Counted from the stretch's first letter, positions 26,251-34,766 are shown. The stretch: 64,000 nt of DNA from Nocardiopsis sp. YSL2 (GCF_030555055.1 NZ_JAMOAO010000001.1:4898001-4962000), one strand, 5' to 3'. Notes: generated by a model from the sequence alone, not told the origin. Program-made: numbers and translations.

Positions 26251-27438
26251 ATGCCGTACACGGAGGTAGCGGGGGACCGCGTACCGATCCGGATGTGGGC
26301 GGACCCGGACCGGGTCGAGGGCGCCGCGATGGAGCAGCTGCGCAACGTCACGCGCGTGCCGTGGGTGCACGGCCTGGCCGTGATGCCCGACGTGCACTTC
26401 GGCAAGGGCGCCACGGTCGGGTCGGTGATCGCCATGCGCGACGCGGTCAGCCCGGCGGCCGTGGGCGTGGACATCGGCTGCGGTATGACCGCGGTCCGCA
26501 CGGACCTGACCGCGTCGCGTCTGCCGGACGACCTCCGGGGGCTGCGCCACGCGCTGGAGGCGGCGATCCCCGTCGGCTTCCACGCCCACGACGAGCCGGT
26601 CGACCCCGCGCGGGTCCCCGGTCTGCGAAGCCGGAGGTGGGACGCGTTCTGGCAGGGCTTCGACGACCTCGCCGACGCCGTCCACCCCCGTCGTGAGCGG
26701 GCCCTGCGCCAGATGGGGACCCTCGGGGGAGGCAATCACTTCCTGGAGGTGTGCCTGGACGACGGGGGAACCGTGTGGCTCGTCCTGCACTCGGGATCGC
26801 GCAACATCGGCAAGGAGCTCGCCGACCACCACATCGGCCGGGCCAAGGGCCTGCCGCACAACCAGGACCTGCCCGACCTGGACCTGGCCGTCTTCCTCAG
26901 CGGGACCCCGGAGATGGACGCCTACCGCCGCGACCTGTTCTGGGCGCAGGACTACGCGCGGCGCAACCGTGACGTCATGATGGGCCTGGCGTGCGCGGCC
27001 GTGGCCGAGCGGATTCCCGGCGCGGGCTTCGTCCAGTGGATCTCCTGCCACCACAACTACGTGGCGGAGGAGAACTACGACGGGGTGGACGTGCTCGTCA
27101 CCCGCAAGGGCGCCATTCGCGCGGGCAAGGGTGAGTTCGGAATCATTCCGGGCTCGATGGCGACGGGCACCTACATCGTCAAGGGCCTGGGGAACCCGGC
27201 GTCGTTCAACTCCGCCTCGCACGGGGCGGGCCGCCGGATGAGCCGGAACAAGGCCCGCAAGACCTTCACCCGGGAGGACCTGGTCGCGCAGACCAAGGGC
27301 GTGGAGTGCCGCAAGGACCTGGGCGTCGTGGACGAGATCCCCGCCGCCTACAAGGACCTGGAGTCGGTGATCGGGGCCCAGACGGACCTGGTCGAGGTCG
27401 CCGCCCACCTGCGCCAGGTGATCTGCGTCAAGGGCTGA
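26251..27438 (+). CDS. rtcB: RtcB family RNA ligase
   Basis: A 395-residue RtcB protein. Members join 2',3'-cyclic phosphate (or 3'-phosphate) and 5'-OH RNA ends using GTP and Mn. Metal and GTP-site motifs are MPDVHFGKGATVGSV, VDIGCGMTAVRTD, GTLGGGNHFLEV, VLHSGSRNIGK, SCHHNY and FNSASHGAGRRMSR, whose His is the guanylylation site. Length is typical. ATG 26251 has GGGAGGTGGCACGGC upstream. It sits between moaA and mobA on the same strand, an unexpected partner for cofactor genes. A dedicated archease gene, the usual activator, is not seen here. Confidence 0.96.
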   Translation: MPYTEVAGDRVPIRMWADPDRVEGAAMEQLRNVTRVPWVHGLAVMPDVHFGKGATVGSVIAMRDAVSPAAVGVDIGCGMTAVRTDLTASRLPDDLRGLRHALEAAIPVGFHAHDEPVDPARVPGLRSRRWDAFWQGFDDLADAVHPRRERALRQMGTLGGGNHFLEVCLDDGGTVWLVLHSGSRNIGKELADHHIGRAKGLPHNQDLPDLDLAVFLSGTPEMDAYRRDLFWAQDYARRNRDVMMGLACAAVAERIPGAGFVQWISCHHNYVAEENYDGVDVLVTRKGAIRAGKGEFGIIPGSMATGTYIVKGLGNPASFNSASHGAGRRMSRNKARKTFTREDLVAQTKGVECRKDLGVVDEIPAAYKDLESVIGAQTDLVEVAAHLRQVICVKG

Positions 27439-27476
27439 GCGGACCGGCGGGCGCCGCCGTGGTCCATGCTGGGGGT

Positions 27477-28097
27477 GTGAGCGAGCGAGTGAACGGCACG
27501 CGTCCCGGCCTGGACGCGGTGGTCCTGGCCGGCGGTGAGGGGCGCCGCATGGGCGGCGTCGACAAGCCCGGCCTGACCGTGGGCGGGAGCACGCTGCTGG
27601 AGCGGGTCGCCGCCGTGGTCCGATCCCACAGCCCCGACGCCGGGGTCACGGTCGTCGGTCCGCCGCGTGAGAGCCCCCGAGCGCGCTACGTGCGCGAGGA
27701 CCCGCCCGGATCCGGACCCGTCCCGGCGTTGCGCGCGGGGCTTCCGCACGTGGAGCGGGCGTGGTTCGCGCTGCTGGCCGCGGACCTGCCGCACCTGACC
27801 GCCGGCCATCTCGCCGCGCTGGCCGACGCCCTTCGGGACCGGGAGGACGAGGACGCGGGCGTGGTGCTCGTCGACGACGGCGGGCGCGAGCAGTGGCTCA
27901 CCGGGATCTGGCGCACCGCCGCCGTGCGGAAGGCCCTGGCGGACTACCGGGGCCGGTCCTTGTACGGTCTGCTCGGCCCGCTCTCGCCGCGACTGGTCCC
28001 TCTGACCGACCACCACGCCGCGTTCGACGTCGACACCCCCGACGACCTCGCCCGCGCCCGCCGCGACCTCGACGGGGACTCGGGGAACGACGGCTGA
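27477..28097 (+). CDS. mobA: MobA-like molybdenum cofactor guanylyltransferase
   Basis: A 206-residue nucleotidyltransferase of the MobA/NTP_transferase_3 type, which attaches GMP to molybdopterin. The N-terminal motif VVLAGGEGRRMGGVDKPGL fits LAGG.G.RMG..K. The DLPHL segment (LLAADLPHLTAG) and the C-terminal FDVDTPDDL complete the Rossmann fold. GTG 27477 follows GGGGG. It is 38 bp after rtcB, so the moaA-rtcB-mobA run is likely one transcript. CTP-using relatives (MocA-like) share the fold, but the moaA context favours Moco. Confidence 0.88.
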   Translation: MSERVNGTRPGLDAVVLAGGEGRRMGGVDKPGLTVGGSTLLERVAAVVRSHSPDAGVTVVGPPRESPRARYVREDPPGSGPVPALRAGLPHVERAWFALLAADLPHLTAGHLAALADALRDREDEDAGVVLVDDGGREQWLTGIWRTAAVRKALADYRGRSLYGLLGPLSPRLVPLTDHHAAFDVDTPDDLARARRDLDGDSGNDG

Positions 28098-28131
28098 CAC
28101 CCGGCTCACCCCTCGAACGCCCCTCGGAGCG

Positions 28132-28308
28132 CTAGGTCCCGCGTCGGCGCCGGTCGGAGTCGCGACGCGGCAGCCGTGGTGGAACGGGCGGGGCCGGTCG
28201 CGGGGGTTCCGGCGAACGCGGACGTACGAGCCGGGCGAACTCTTCGAGGGTCAGCACGCGAGGCACCGCGCTGGGCGAGGGCGCGCGATTGTCGTCGGGG
28301 CCGGTCAC
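28132..28308 (-). CDS. Hypothetical small Pro/Arg-rich protein (58 aa)
   Basis: A 58-residue frame starting at a GTG that overlaps the upstream gene's stop (GTGA). The middle has RVLTLEEFARLVRP, a possible short helix, and the tail is Pro/Arg rich. No family is recognised. The stop-start overlap with the 83-residue gene supports coupled translation and is the main evidence that it is real. Confidence 0.45.
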   Translation of the reverse strand: MTGPDDNRAPSPSAVPRVLTLEEFARLVRPRSPEPPRPAPPVPPRLPRRDSDRRRRGT

Positions 28309-28556
28309 GTCGCACCCGTCCCGAGGTGGAGCCCGGCGTACTGGTCGATGATCCGGTCGACGGTGGGCCCAGGAGCGTGGATGTCGCTGTGCTGGGGCGT
28401 ACCGTCCGGACCGGTCCACCGGTACCAGTGGCCGTACGCGGTGACCTCCACCCGTTGGCGAAGGTAGGGATCGTTGACGACGAGGGTGTCGCCACGCCGG
28501 TAGTTGAGGAGTTGCCGGTGCGCGAACGCCGCGCTGAGATTCCTGAGAGCTTCCAT
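28305..28556 (-). CDS. Hypothetical protein beside a Scr1-type regulator (83 aa)
   Basis: An 83-residue protein: MEALRNLSAAFAHRQLLNYR, then VVNDPYLRQRVEVTAYGHWY, with a mixed alpha/beta look. The family is not known to me by name. Similar small genes are often found divergent from DUF5753/DUF397 regulator pairs in actinomycetes, as here. It overlaps the 58-residue gene by 4 bp. The divergent spacer of about 90 bp contains a TTCTCAT direct repeat and could carry the shared control region. Confidence 0.6.
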   Translation of the reverse strand: MEALRNLSAAFAHRQLLNYRRGDTLVVNDPYLRQRVEVTAYGHWYRWTGPDGTPQHSDIHAPGPTVDRIIDQYAGLHLGTGAT

Positions 28557-28645
28557 GGTTCGAGCGTTCGGGTTCTCATTGGATTCTCATAGGGAATTCA
28601 GCGGTTTCCATCTACTCCCATAGCCACGGAAGGTAATCTCGCCTT

Positions 28646-29413
28646 ATGGCTCCCACCCCCTTCAGTGAAGATCTCAAGAGGATCTTGGACAGCACCGGTA
28701 TATCCCAGACACAGTTGGCAGCGTCGACCGGCTTGTCCCTGTCCAGCCTGAACCGTTGGGTGACCGGGGGCGGCCTTCCTCGGCGCGAGAACGCGGAAGT
28801 GATCGACCGCGTTCTCGCGCAGGAGGGCCGCCTTCTGGCGCGGTTCGACGAGTCGCGGGACGGGGTGAACCTCCCGCCCTGGACCCGCGACCTCACCACC
28901 GTGGAACCTGAGGCCCGCGCAGTCGATGTGGTCGCGACTCTGCACGTTCCCGGCTACCTGCAGTCCCCCCGCTATGCCGAAACGCTGTTCCGTGCCGCGC
29001 GTCCGTGGGACTCCCGTGCGGAGATCGACCGGCTGGTACAGCTCCGGTGCCAACGCCTCGAACAACTTCCCGACCTGCGTGTGACGGCGGTCCTGCCTGA
29101 GACCGCGCTGACGAACAGCACGTTCCCCGCCGACGTTCGCGCGGAGCAGGTCGCGACCCTCCTGTCATGGGCTTCATCGGGGCGTGTCACCATCCATGTG
29201 GTTCCCGCTGGCGCTTCGCTCCTGGTTCCGATTGCCCCGGTGATGGTGTTTCGTCTGCGCAATGGGGAAGCGGCTGTGTCCTGTGACTACGCTGGAGGTA
29301 GCGTGCTCGCGGAGACGTCGGAACACCCGCTTCTGATCGCCGCCGTCAGCCGGGCACTCGGATCAGCCCACCCCGCCTCGCAGTCCCTCGCGATCCTGGA
29401 AGGTCTCCAATGA
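28646..29413 (+). CDS. Scr1-family (DUF5753) helix-turn-helix regulator
   Basis: A 255-residue regulator. The XRE helix-turn-helix covers about residues 8-60 (LKRILDSTGISQTQLAASTG). The DUF5753 domain follows, from about 85 (VVATLHVPGYLQSPRYAETL) to LAILEGLQ at the C-terminus. Such genes are always close to a DUF397 partner, here immediately downstream with a 4-bp ATGA overlap. The pair is related to the BldB/Scr1/WhiJ developmental conservon and behaves like a toxin-antitoxin-style regulator in streptomycetes. Targets are unknown; the divergent small genes are the best guess. Confidence 0.9.
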   Translation: MAPTPFSEDLKRILDSTGISQTQLAASTGLSLSSLNRWVTGGGLPRRENAEVIDRVLAQEGRLLARFDESRDGVNLPPWTRDLTTVEPEARAVDVVATLHVPGYLQSPRYAETLFRAARPWDSRAEIDRLVQLRCQRLEQLPDLRVTAVLPETALTNSTFPADVRAEQVATLLSWASSGRVTIHVVPAGASLLVPIAPVMVFRLRNGEAAVSCDYAGGSVLAETSEHPLLIAAVSRALGSAHPASQSLAILEGLQ

Positions 29414-29592
29414 AGTCGGAATGGTCCAAGAGCTCGTACTCCCCGAACGGCGGCAACTGCGTGGAAGCCCGAAGTGTCACTGGTGGTGCGCAGCTGCGCG
29501 ACTCCAAGAACCCCCACCACGCGACGCTCGCGCTCCCGGCCTCCGAGTGGACGTCCCTGCTCACCACGGTCGTCGGGGGCGCACGCGACTGA
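29410..29592 (+). CDS. DUF397 domain protein
   Basis: A 60-residue protein of the DUF397 family: KSEWSKSSYSPNGGNCVEAR, then RDSKNPHHATLALPASEW. These small proteins act as partners of Scr1/DUF5753 regulators. The start overlaps the regulator's stop (ATGA), so the two are translationally coupled. Confidence 0.93.
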   Translation: MKSEWSKSSYSPNGGNCVEARSVTGGAQLRDSKNPHHATLALPASEWTSLLTTVVGGARD

Positions 29593-29808
29593 CTCGCCCC
29601 AGGGGAGGACATGCCGGGCCGGTGACCCGGGTTCGGTGGGCGACCGACATCCCCTGGACACCTGCCCGTCCCGCGCGGCTCGTCCCCGCGGCCGGGCAGC
29701 GCGCCGAACGGCCGATCCGGGCAGTCCGGATCTCCACGGGCCGACCGGGCTTGCGGGGCGCCGGGCCGTGGGCGTCATGAGCACGTCCAGGGGAGGGCGC
29801 GCCCCCGC

Positions 29809-30069
29809 TCAGCCCTCGAACTCCGCCATGGGCGTGACCTCGCGCAGGAAGCCGCGCCGGTCCAGGAAGTCGCTGAGGTACTCGCGGTGCTCGTCGCAGG
29901 CGACCCACACCTTGCGGCGTTCGGGGGTGTGGACCTTGGGGTTGTTCCACACCAGGGCCCAGGTCGCCGACGCTCGGCAGTCGCGCCGCGAGCACTGCGT
30001 CTCGACGGCGGGTCCGGAGTCACCCAAGGCTGACCGCTCCTCGTTCGGAGATGGAGGCGGGTCGTCCAC
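29809..30069 (-). CDS. Hypothetical Cys/His-containing protein (86 aa)
   Basis: An 86-residue conserved-looking actinobacterial protein. CSRRDCRASATWALVWNNP and VWVACDEHREYLSDFLDRRG carry two Cys then Cys/His, which could form a zinc site. The last part is FLREVTPMAEFEG. GTG 30069 follows a G-rich stretch (GTGGGGCGCGG). The function is unknown. It lies downstream, on the same strand, of the C-rich-loop RNA candidate at 30.3 kb, but a 200-bp gap and a strong hairpin separate them. Confidence 0.7.
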   Translation of the reverse strand: MDDPPPSPNEERSALGDSGPAVETQCSRRDCRASATWALVWNNPKVHTPERRKVWVACDEHREYLSDFLDRRGFLREVTPMAEFEG

Positions 30070-30268
30070 CCGCGCCCCACCACACTACGTGTGCTTCGCA
30101 CGGGGCCCGAACACGTCCCGTGCCGGTGGGGGCCGGCCGCGCCGCGTCGGGTCCGGGGGACCGGCGGCCCAGTGGCCCGCGGCGGTTCAAAACCCCATGG
30201 GGAGAATCGGTGCCGTGGGTCAAGGCGTGGCAACGGTCCGGTATTCACCGATCGGGCCGGAGAATAGG

Positions 30269-30372
30269 CGACGCCGGGTGGTTACGGGGGCAAACCACCC
30301 GGCGTCGTAGGCGATGTTTCGACGGGGGCTCGAAACATCGCTCCGCGCTCCGACGGGGGACCGAAGCGCTAG
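30269..30372 (-). ncRNA. Candidate small RNA with three C-rich hairpin loops (6C-like)
   Basis: Three consecutive hairpins each expose a CCCCC loop on the minus strand. The first is 30369-30362/30352-30345 (8 bp, loop GTCCCCCGT). The second is 30341-30330/30322-30311 (perfect 12 bp, loop GCCCCCG). The third is 30307-30293/30283-30269 (perfect 15 bp, loop TGCCCCCGT). The first hairpin pairs fully only as minus-strand RNA (a G-U pair; it would be an A-C mismatch on the plus strand). Just upstream on the minus strand are TTGACG (30409-30404) and TGTACATT. C-rich paired loops are the hallmark of the actinobacterial 6C RNA; Rfam 6C has two hairpins, so identity is inferred. Confidence 0.65.
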
Positions 30373-30377
30373 AACCC

Positions 30378-30409
30378 AATGTACACCGACGCCCCCCGGG
30401 GTACGTCAA
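30378..30409 (-). promoter_or_regulatory. Putative promoter of the C-rich-loop RNA
   Basis: On the minus strand, TTGACG at 30409-30404 is followed after 18-20 nt by TGTACA/TACATT at 30385-30378. It is placed so that transcription would start a few bases before the first hairpin. Confidence 0.45.
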
Positions 30410-30747
30410 GAGTCAGTTACGACGTTGTCTCGGGAGAGTCCCACCGTTGACGGGCCCTAAGTCCCAGGTCAGGACTAATCTGACAGTTCGCCCATCCGGT
30501 CGTTGCGATTTCCTTCTGGTTCCTTCCGGGGAAGACCGATTCCTTGGGTCAAAGGTGCTTCACTGCGGGGTAATCACACCTTCTGGTAAAGGTCAAGCGA
30601 TGCACGCGCACGACCATGGCGGTGTCGAACGGCGTGCGGGCCTCCCGTGTGGCCGGGGCGGTTTCAGGGGAGGCAGGTGACGGAGGGTCGCCCCGTCGCG
30701 ACCGCACATCGACTACGCAGCGCAACCGACTACGCAGGGGGTCACTG
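30410..30747. other. Intergenic region upstream of dodecin
   Basis: No gene is supported. It contains a short direct repeat CGACTACGCAG near 30710 and 30726, and presumably the dodecin promoter. Open frames here lack a ribosome site and family resemblance. Confidence 0.5.
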
Positions 30748-30957
30748 ATGTCCCACCACACGTACCGCGTCACGGAGATCGTCGGAACCTCGCCACAGGG
30801 AATCGACCAGGCCATCCGCAACGGCATCGATCGTGCCGCCTCGACACTGCGCGAACTCGACTGGTTCGAGGTCACGCAGGTCCGCGGACACATCGAGGAC
30901 GGCGCCATCGCGCACTACCAGGTGGGGCTCAAGGTCGGCTTCCGGCTCGACGACTGA
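30748..30957 (+). CDS. Dodecin family flavin-binding protein
   Basis: A 69-residue dodecin: YRVTEIVGTSPQGIDQAIRN, then LDWFEVTQVRGHIEDGAIAH and YQVGLKVGFRLDD. Dodecins assemble into hollow 12-mers that bind flavin (FMN in actinobacteria) and sometimes CoA. The central Trp that stacks on the flavin is present (LDWFEV). ATG 30748 follows AGGGGGTCACTG. It is single, with a terminator behind it. Confidence 0.95.
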   Translation: MSHHTYRVTEIVGTSPQGIDQAIRNGIDRAASTLRELDWFEVTQVRGHIEDGAIAHYQVGLKVGFRLDD

Positions 30958-30969
30958 GCCGCGGCGGTC

Positions 30970-31001
30970 GGGGCCGGGCTCCGCCGGGTCGTGCCGGCCC
31001 C
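30970..31001. terminator. Bidirectional terminator hairpin
   Basis: GGGGCCGG (30970-30977) pairs with CCGGCCCC (30994-31001) between the convergent dodecin and M15-like genes. Confidence 0.6.
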
Positions 31002-31009
31002 GGCGGGGG

Positions 31010-31792
31010 TCAGCCGGCGTCGACCGCCTCCTCGCCCCTCTGGACGTCCACGTGCACGTGGTCCAGGTGGCGCAGGATCTCGTTGTCGGGGTCGGCCTCG
31101 TAGTGGCGCCAGCCCAGTGACGGGAAGGTCGTGCTCCAGATGCGGTCGTCGAAGATGATCACGGCGACCTCGTAGTCGGGGGCGTGCGCGATCAGCCAGT
31201 GCGCCATGATCCACCCCGCCCGACGGTTGTCCTCGTCGACCGGCCGGTAGAAGATGTCGATCGCCCGGCCCTCGTAGTGGGCCGAGTTCTCGCCGTGCCC
31301 CGTGTCGTAGCCGCCGGGCTCGTAGCCGCCAAGGCTCAGGTCGGCGAAGTGCCCGACCAGGCCGTCGTGGAGGTGCTGGGCGCGTGTCGTCAGCCCGGAC
31401 GGCTCCAGCCCGTTCTCCACGCCGAGGTCGGGGTTGTCGGTGGAGCGGCAGGTCAGCGACGGTCCGGCGTCGTCCTCGGGCCCCTCCACCAGGCGCGTCA
31501 TCACCTCGTCGGGGATGTCGTCGGTCTCCGGCGCCTCCACCGGGGCCGAGTCCCCCTGGACGGTGACGGCGGCCGCCGTGGTCGCCCTCTGCGCCTGCTC
31601 GCGGTCCAGGCGGACCTGGCCTTGGTCGGTCGTGACGGCGCAGTCGGGCCCCCAGGGCATCGACACCGGAGCGGTGCGCTGCATCACCCAGTGGGTCCCC
31701 AGGATCACGACCACAGCCATCACCACGAGGATGGCCACGGACATCAGGAGTCCGTTCCACCGGCGCCCGTACCCCGTCGGTCTGTGTGCCAT
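31010..31792 (-). CDS. Membrane-anchored protein with M15-type peptidase-like C-terminal domain
   Basis: A 260-residue protein with one N-terminal membrane span (LLMSVAILVVMAVVVILGTH). A variable extracellular linker follows, then a C-terminal domain from about 165: GYDTGHGENSAHYEGRAIDI, FYRPVDEDNR and HLDHVHVDV. The His/Asp/His arrangement fits the ARB_07466/VanY-like M15 fold that binds zinc and cuts peptidoglycan stem peptides, although enzymatic activity is not shown for this subgroup. ATG 31792 follows AGGGGG. The domain faces outside the membrane. No obvious cell-wall operon is present beyond the nearby LCP protein on the same strand. Confidence 0.75.
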   Translation of the reverse strand: MAHRPTGYGRRWNGLLMSVAILVVMAVVVILGTHWVMQRTAPVSMPWGPDCAVTTDQGQVRLDREQAQRATTAAAVTVQGDSAPVEAPETDDIPDEVMTRLVEGPEDDAGPSLTCRSTDNPDLGVENGLEPSGLTTRAQHLHDGLVGHFADLSLGGYEPGGYDTGHGENSAHYEGRAIDIFYRPVDEDNRRAGWIMAHWLIAHAPDYEVAVIIFDDRIWSTTFPSLGWRHYEADPDNEILRHLDHVHVDVQRGEEAVDAG

Positions 31793-31964
31793 GCGCAAGC
31801 CCCCTGTGTGTGCGTGCCGACGGCCTGGGCGGTCACCCCCTCGGCACTGATCCCAGACACATAACTCCGGAGGGGCTCACCAGATTTCGGACCTGGCCCG
31901 CTTGTGCCCCGGAAGTGTGTATGGCGACCGTCACATGTCGTGGCCACGAGGGTCGGTGCGGTGC

Positions 31965-32714
31965 TCACCAGACCGACCACAGGACGAAGAGCCCGCCCAG
32001 GACCAGTGTCACGGCCCAGATCCGGTCCATCGTGACCCCGCGCCAGCGCAGGGCGTGCACGCCCACGAAGTCATAGGCGATCAGTGCCGCGACGCCCGCC
32101 GCCGCCAGCATGGCCAGGGAGTGGACGGCGGTCGCGCCCGCACCGAGCAGGGTCGCGTCCCACAGGCTCCACGCGTTCCCGGCCGTCTCGGTGACCCCGG
32201 AGGCTCCGCCCGCCGATGCCGCCGCAGGTGCCCCCGCCTCCGCCTCTGCCCCCGCCTCCGCGGGTGCCGGGGCGGTCCCGGCGTGGTCACCGTGCCCGCC
32301 GCCGTGCACCTGTCCGAGCCGGCCGGCCAGGACCGGCATCAGCATGAGTCCCGCCCCGTGCGCGGACGACATCAGGAACGCCCACGCCGTCAACTGCCAC
32401 AGCGACAGGCGGACCTCGCGCCAGTGGAAGTGCCGTCGCGACAACAGCATCAACAGCCCCACCAGAACGATCACGGCGCCCCCGGCGACCGGGAAGAGCA
32501 CCGAGGCGGTCGCCGAGCCGGTGAGGGTGATGGCCACCGCCGCCACCCCCACGCTGGCGGCGTGGCCGACGGCGATCGCCGGGAGGGAGCGCAGTACCTC
32601 ACGCCGTCCGCCCTCCTGGAGGCCGCGGGACACGGCCAGCAACCAGCCCATGCCGGGGTGCAGTCCGTGGAAGGCGCCGAGTGCCACGAGTGTCCAGAGC
32701 TGAGCGGTGGTCAC
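31965..32714 (-). CDS. Polytopic membrane protein with His-rich loop
   Basis: A 249-residue membrane protein with about six spans. The N-terminus LVALGAFHGLHPGMGWLLAV has the H-G-L-H-P pattern seen in NicO/NiCoT-like metal transporters and related actinobacterial proteins of unknown role. A loop near residue 145 is His-rich (HGGGHGDHAG) and followed by an Ala/Glu/Pro stretch. A metal-transport link is therefore an inference. GTG 32714 places the first span directly at the N-terminus. Confidence 0.7.
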   Translation of the reverse strand: MTTAQLWTLVALGAFHGLHPGMGWLLAVSRGLQEGGRREVLRSLPAIAVGHAASVGVAAVAITLTGSATASVLFPVAGGAVIVLVGLLMLLSRRHFHWREVRLSLWQLTAWAFLMSSAHGAGLMLMPVLAGRLGQVHGGGHGDHAGTAPAPAEAGAEAEAGAPAAASAGGASGVTETAGNAWSLWDATLLGAGATAVHSLAMLAAAGVAALIAYDFVGVHALRWRGVTMDRIWAVTLVLGGLFVLWSVW

Positions 32715-32755
32715 CGCGCCAGGGTCACACCCGCGGTGGCCGCTCCACAACGGAA

Positions 32756-32791
32756 CGTCCCCGTCTGGCCGGAGGTGGTCAGACGGGGACG
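32756..32791 (-). terminator. Terminator of the LCP gene
   Basis: CGTCCCCGTCTG (32756-32767) and CAGACGGGGACG (32780-32791) make a perfect 12-bp stem just after the LCP stop codon. Confidence 0.8.
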
Positions 32792-32812
32792 CGGCGGTTT
32801 GGTCTCACACGC

Positions 32813-34369
32813 TCAGGGGCACAGCGTGTTCAGGTCCATCGGGTCGCTGCCGACCTGGCGGCCCGGATCGGCCGGCTCGGGCTCCGCCAGCCCGGTGTAC
32901 TCCTGCCACTCGGTCCGCTCGTCCTCGGTGTCCTCACCGGCCGACTGCTCCGCGTCAGTCCCGTCGTCGGTGCCCTCCGTGCCGGTTCCGTCGGAGGCCT
33001 CCTCCGACGGGCTCTCCGGCAGCTCGTCACCAGCGTCCTCCTCGCCCGTGATCGCCACGGAGACCAGGGAGCGGACCGCCTCCCAGTCCGGGTTGCCGGT
33101 GTTGACCTGGGGCGGCGACAGCTGGAGAGCGTCCATCGCACCCCCGTCGGCGACCCTGTTGGCCAGCTCGATGAACGCCGGGACCTTGCTCTGCGGGATG
33201 TCGGTGGTCAGTGTGCGGGCGGTGGCGCCGGCCAGCTCGCGGTAGCTCGTGAGGATGGTGGTGGGCTCCACCTGGTCGGCGACGTACTTGATCAGGCAGC
33301 CCTGGCGCCCCATCCGCCCGTAGTCGTCCGTGGCGATCCGGGAACGGCCGTACCACAGCGCTTCGTGGCCGTCCAGGCGCTGCAGGCCCGGCTCCAGCAC
33401 CCCGCCGTGCACGCCGTAGGGGATGGGCTCCTCGATCAGCACCTCGATCCCGCCGACCGCGTCGATGAGGTCGCGGAACCCCATCATGTCGACCATCGCG
33501 TAGTACTCGATGTCCAGGCCGATGTTGTAGCCGACCACCTCCTTGAGGGCGTCGGCGGAGGGGTCGGGCGCGGTCGGGTTGAACGCGAGCTCCCCGGGCT
33601 CCTCGGCGACGGTCTGGTAGACCTCGTTGAGCAGGTCGTTGAAGCCGTAGGGCGCCGGGTAGCGCTCGGCGAGGGCGCTGCCCTCGGGGAACTGGGCGTT
33701 CTCCAGGTTGCGCGGCAGGCCGATGAGCACCGTGTCCCCGGTCGCGGGGTCGACGCTGGCGACCATCATGGAGTCGGTGCGCACGCCGTAGCGGTTCTCC
33801 GCCGAGTCCGCGCCGATCAGCATGACGTTGACCCGCTCGGCCCCGTTCCAGGGGTCGGCGGCGTCGTGCGGGGGCATGTCGGGGCGCTCGGGGCCGCCGA
33901 AGACGTCGGAGATCGTCGTGTAGGCCGTGTAGCCGCCGTGCAGCGCCAGCGCGGAGGGCACGGCCACCGTCAGACACAGCGTGAGGACGACGGCCCCGCC
34001 GGCCACGCGCCGGCCGATCGGCGCGCCCTCGGGCCGGGTGATCACCCAGGAGTGCACGATCACGCTCAGCCACAGCACAGTCACGGCGAAGACCGCGGCC
34101 ATCGATCCCAGGAGCCAGCGGTTCTGTACCGCCATGCCGGCCACCACGGTCAGAGCGTCGCCGTCACGGACTCCGAGACTGATCGCCCACGCGGCCAGAG
34201 CGGCGATGCCGAGGAGGTAGGTCCCCAGGATCACCCACCCGGCCAGGCGCCGCCGCATGCGCAGATGCGCGACGCCCGGGAGCGGGACCGAGGCGGCGGT
34301 CCACAGCAGGGCCCGCCTCGTGCTCGGGCGCGTGGGCGCCCCGTCCCGCTGCTCGTCCTCCGCTGTCAC
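32813..34369 (-). CDS. LCP (LytR-CpsA-Psr) family glycopolymer transferase
   Basis: A 518-residue membrane protein. Three or four N-terminal spans (residues about 15-140) are followed by the extracytoplasmic LCP domain: VNVMLIGADSAENRYGVRTD, SMMVASVDPATGDTVLIGLP, FNDLLNEVY, GFRDLIDAVGGIEV and ALWYGRSRIATDDYGRMGRQ. LCP enzymes move teichoic-acid-type or other glycopolymers from lipid carrier to peptidoglycan. The conserved Asp/Arg residues are present. More than one N-terminal span is unusual. The C-terminus is Glu/Asp/Thr rich. GTG 34369 follows GAGAGGAAAC; ATG 34423 is an alternative adding 18 residues. Confidence 0.9.
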   Translation of the reverse strand: MTAEDEQRDGAPTRPSTRRALLWTAASVPLPGVAHLRMRRRLAGWVILGTYLLGIAALAAWAISLGVRDGDALTVVAGMAVQNRWLLGSMAAVFAVTVLWLSVIVHSWVITRPEGAPIGRRVAGGAVVLTLCLTVAVPSALALHGGYTAYTTISDVFGGPERPDMPPHDAADPWNGAERVNVMLIGADSAENRYGVRTDSMMVASVDPATGDTVLIGLPRNLENAQFPEGSALAERYPAPYGFNDLLNEVYQTVAEEPGELAFNPTAPDPSADALKEVVGYNIGLDIEYYAMVDMMGFRDLIDAVGGIEVLIEEPIPYGVHGGVLEPGLQRLDGHEALWYGRSRIATDDYGRMGRQGCLIKYVADQVEPTTILTSYRELAGATARTLTTDIPQSKVPAFIELANRVADGGAMDALQLSPPQVNTGNPDWEAVRSLVSVAITGEEDAGDELPESPSEEASDGTGTEGTDDGTDAEQSAGEDTEDERTEWQEYTGLAEPEPADPGRQVGSDPMDLNTLCP

Positions 34370-34766
34370 CGACGTTTCCTCTCCACTCGCGGGGCGCGTG
34401 CGCGATCCCCGTGACGTCGACATCCCGCTCTCGACCACCGTACGGCGACCGGGCACTGTCGAACGCTATCCCTGTTGTGGACACGCACGGAGGGTGCGTC
34501 CCGGTTCTCGATCCGGTGCACGTGCTGCCCCAGGACATCAGTGTGGCGGTTTGTCGTCGTTGTACGTACGGACGTCCCCGTCATAGGGATGTTCTATACA
34601 AGTCTGTTATGTGGTCTGTAGGTACTGGATGGGGGGTTGGGCGGGCTGTCCACGCCGCTCAAAGGGGTGAATCAACCGATTTCTTTCGTGATCAGTAGTG
34701 AACCGGCGCGACAACTGCGATGATCTGGCCGCAGGAGGGGGCGCTGTCCGGGGGAAGGGCGGCGTC
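34370..34766. other. Divergent promoter region, LCP and Lrp-type genes
   Basis: No separate gene is seen. It includes the possible longer N-terminus of the LCP protein (to 34423) and an AT-richer stretch around 34577-34625 likely to hold promoters. Confidence 0.5.
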
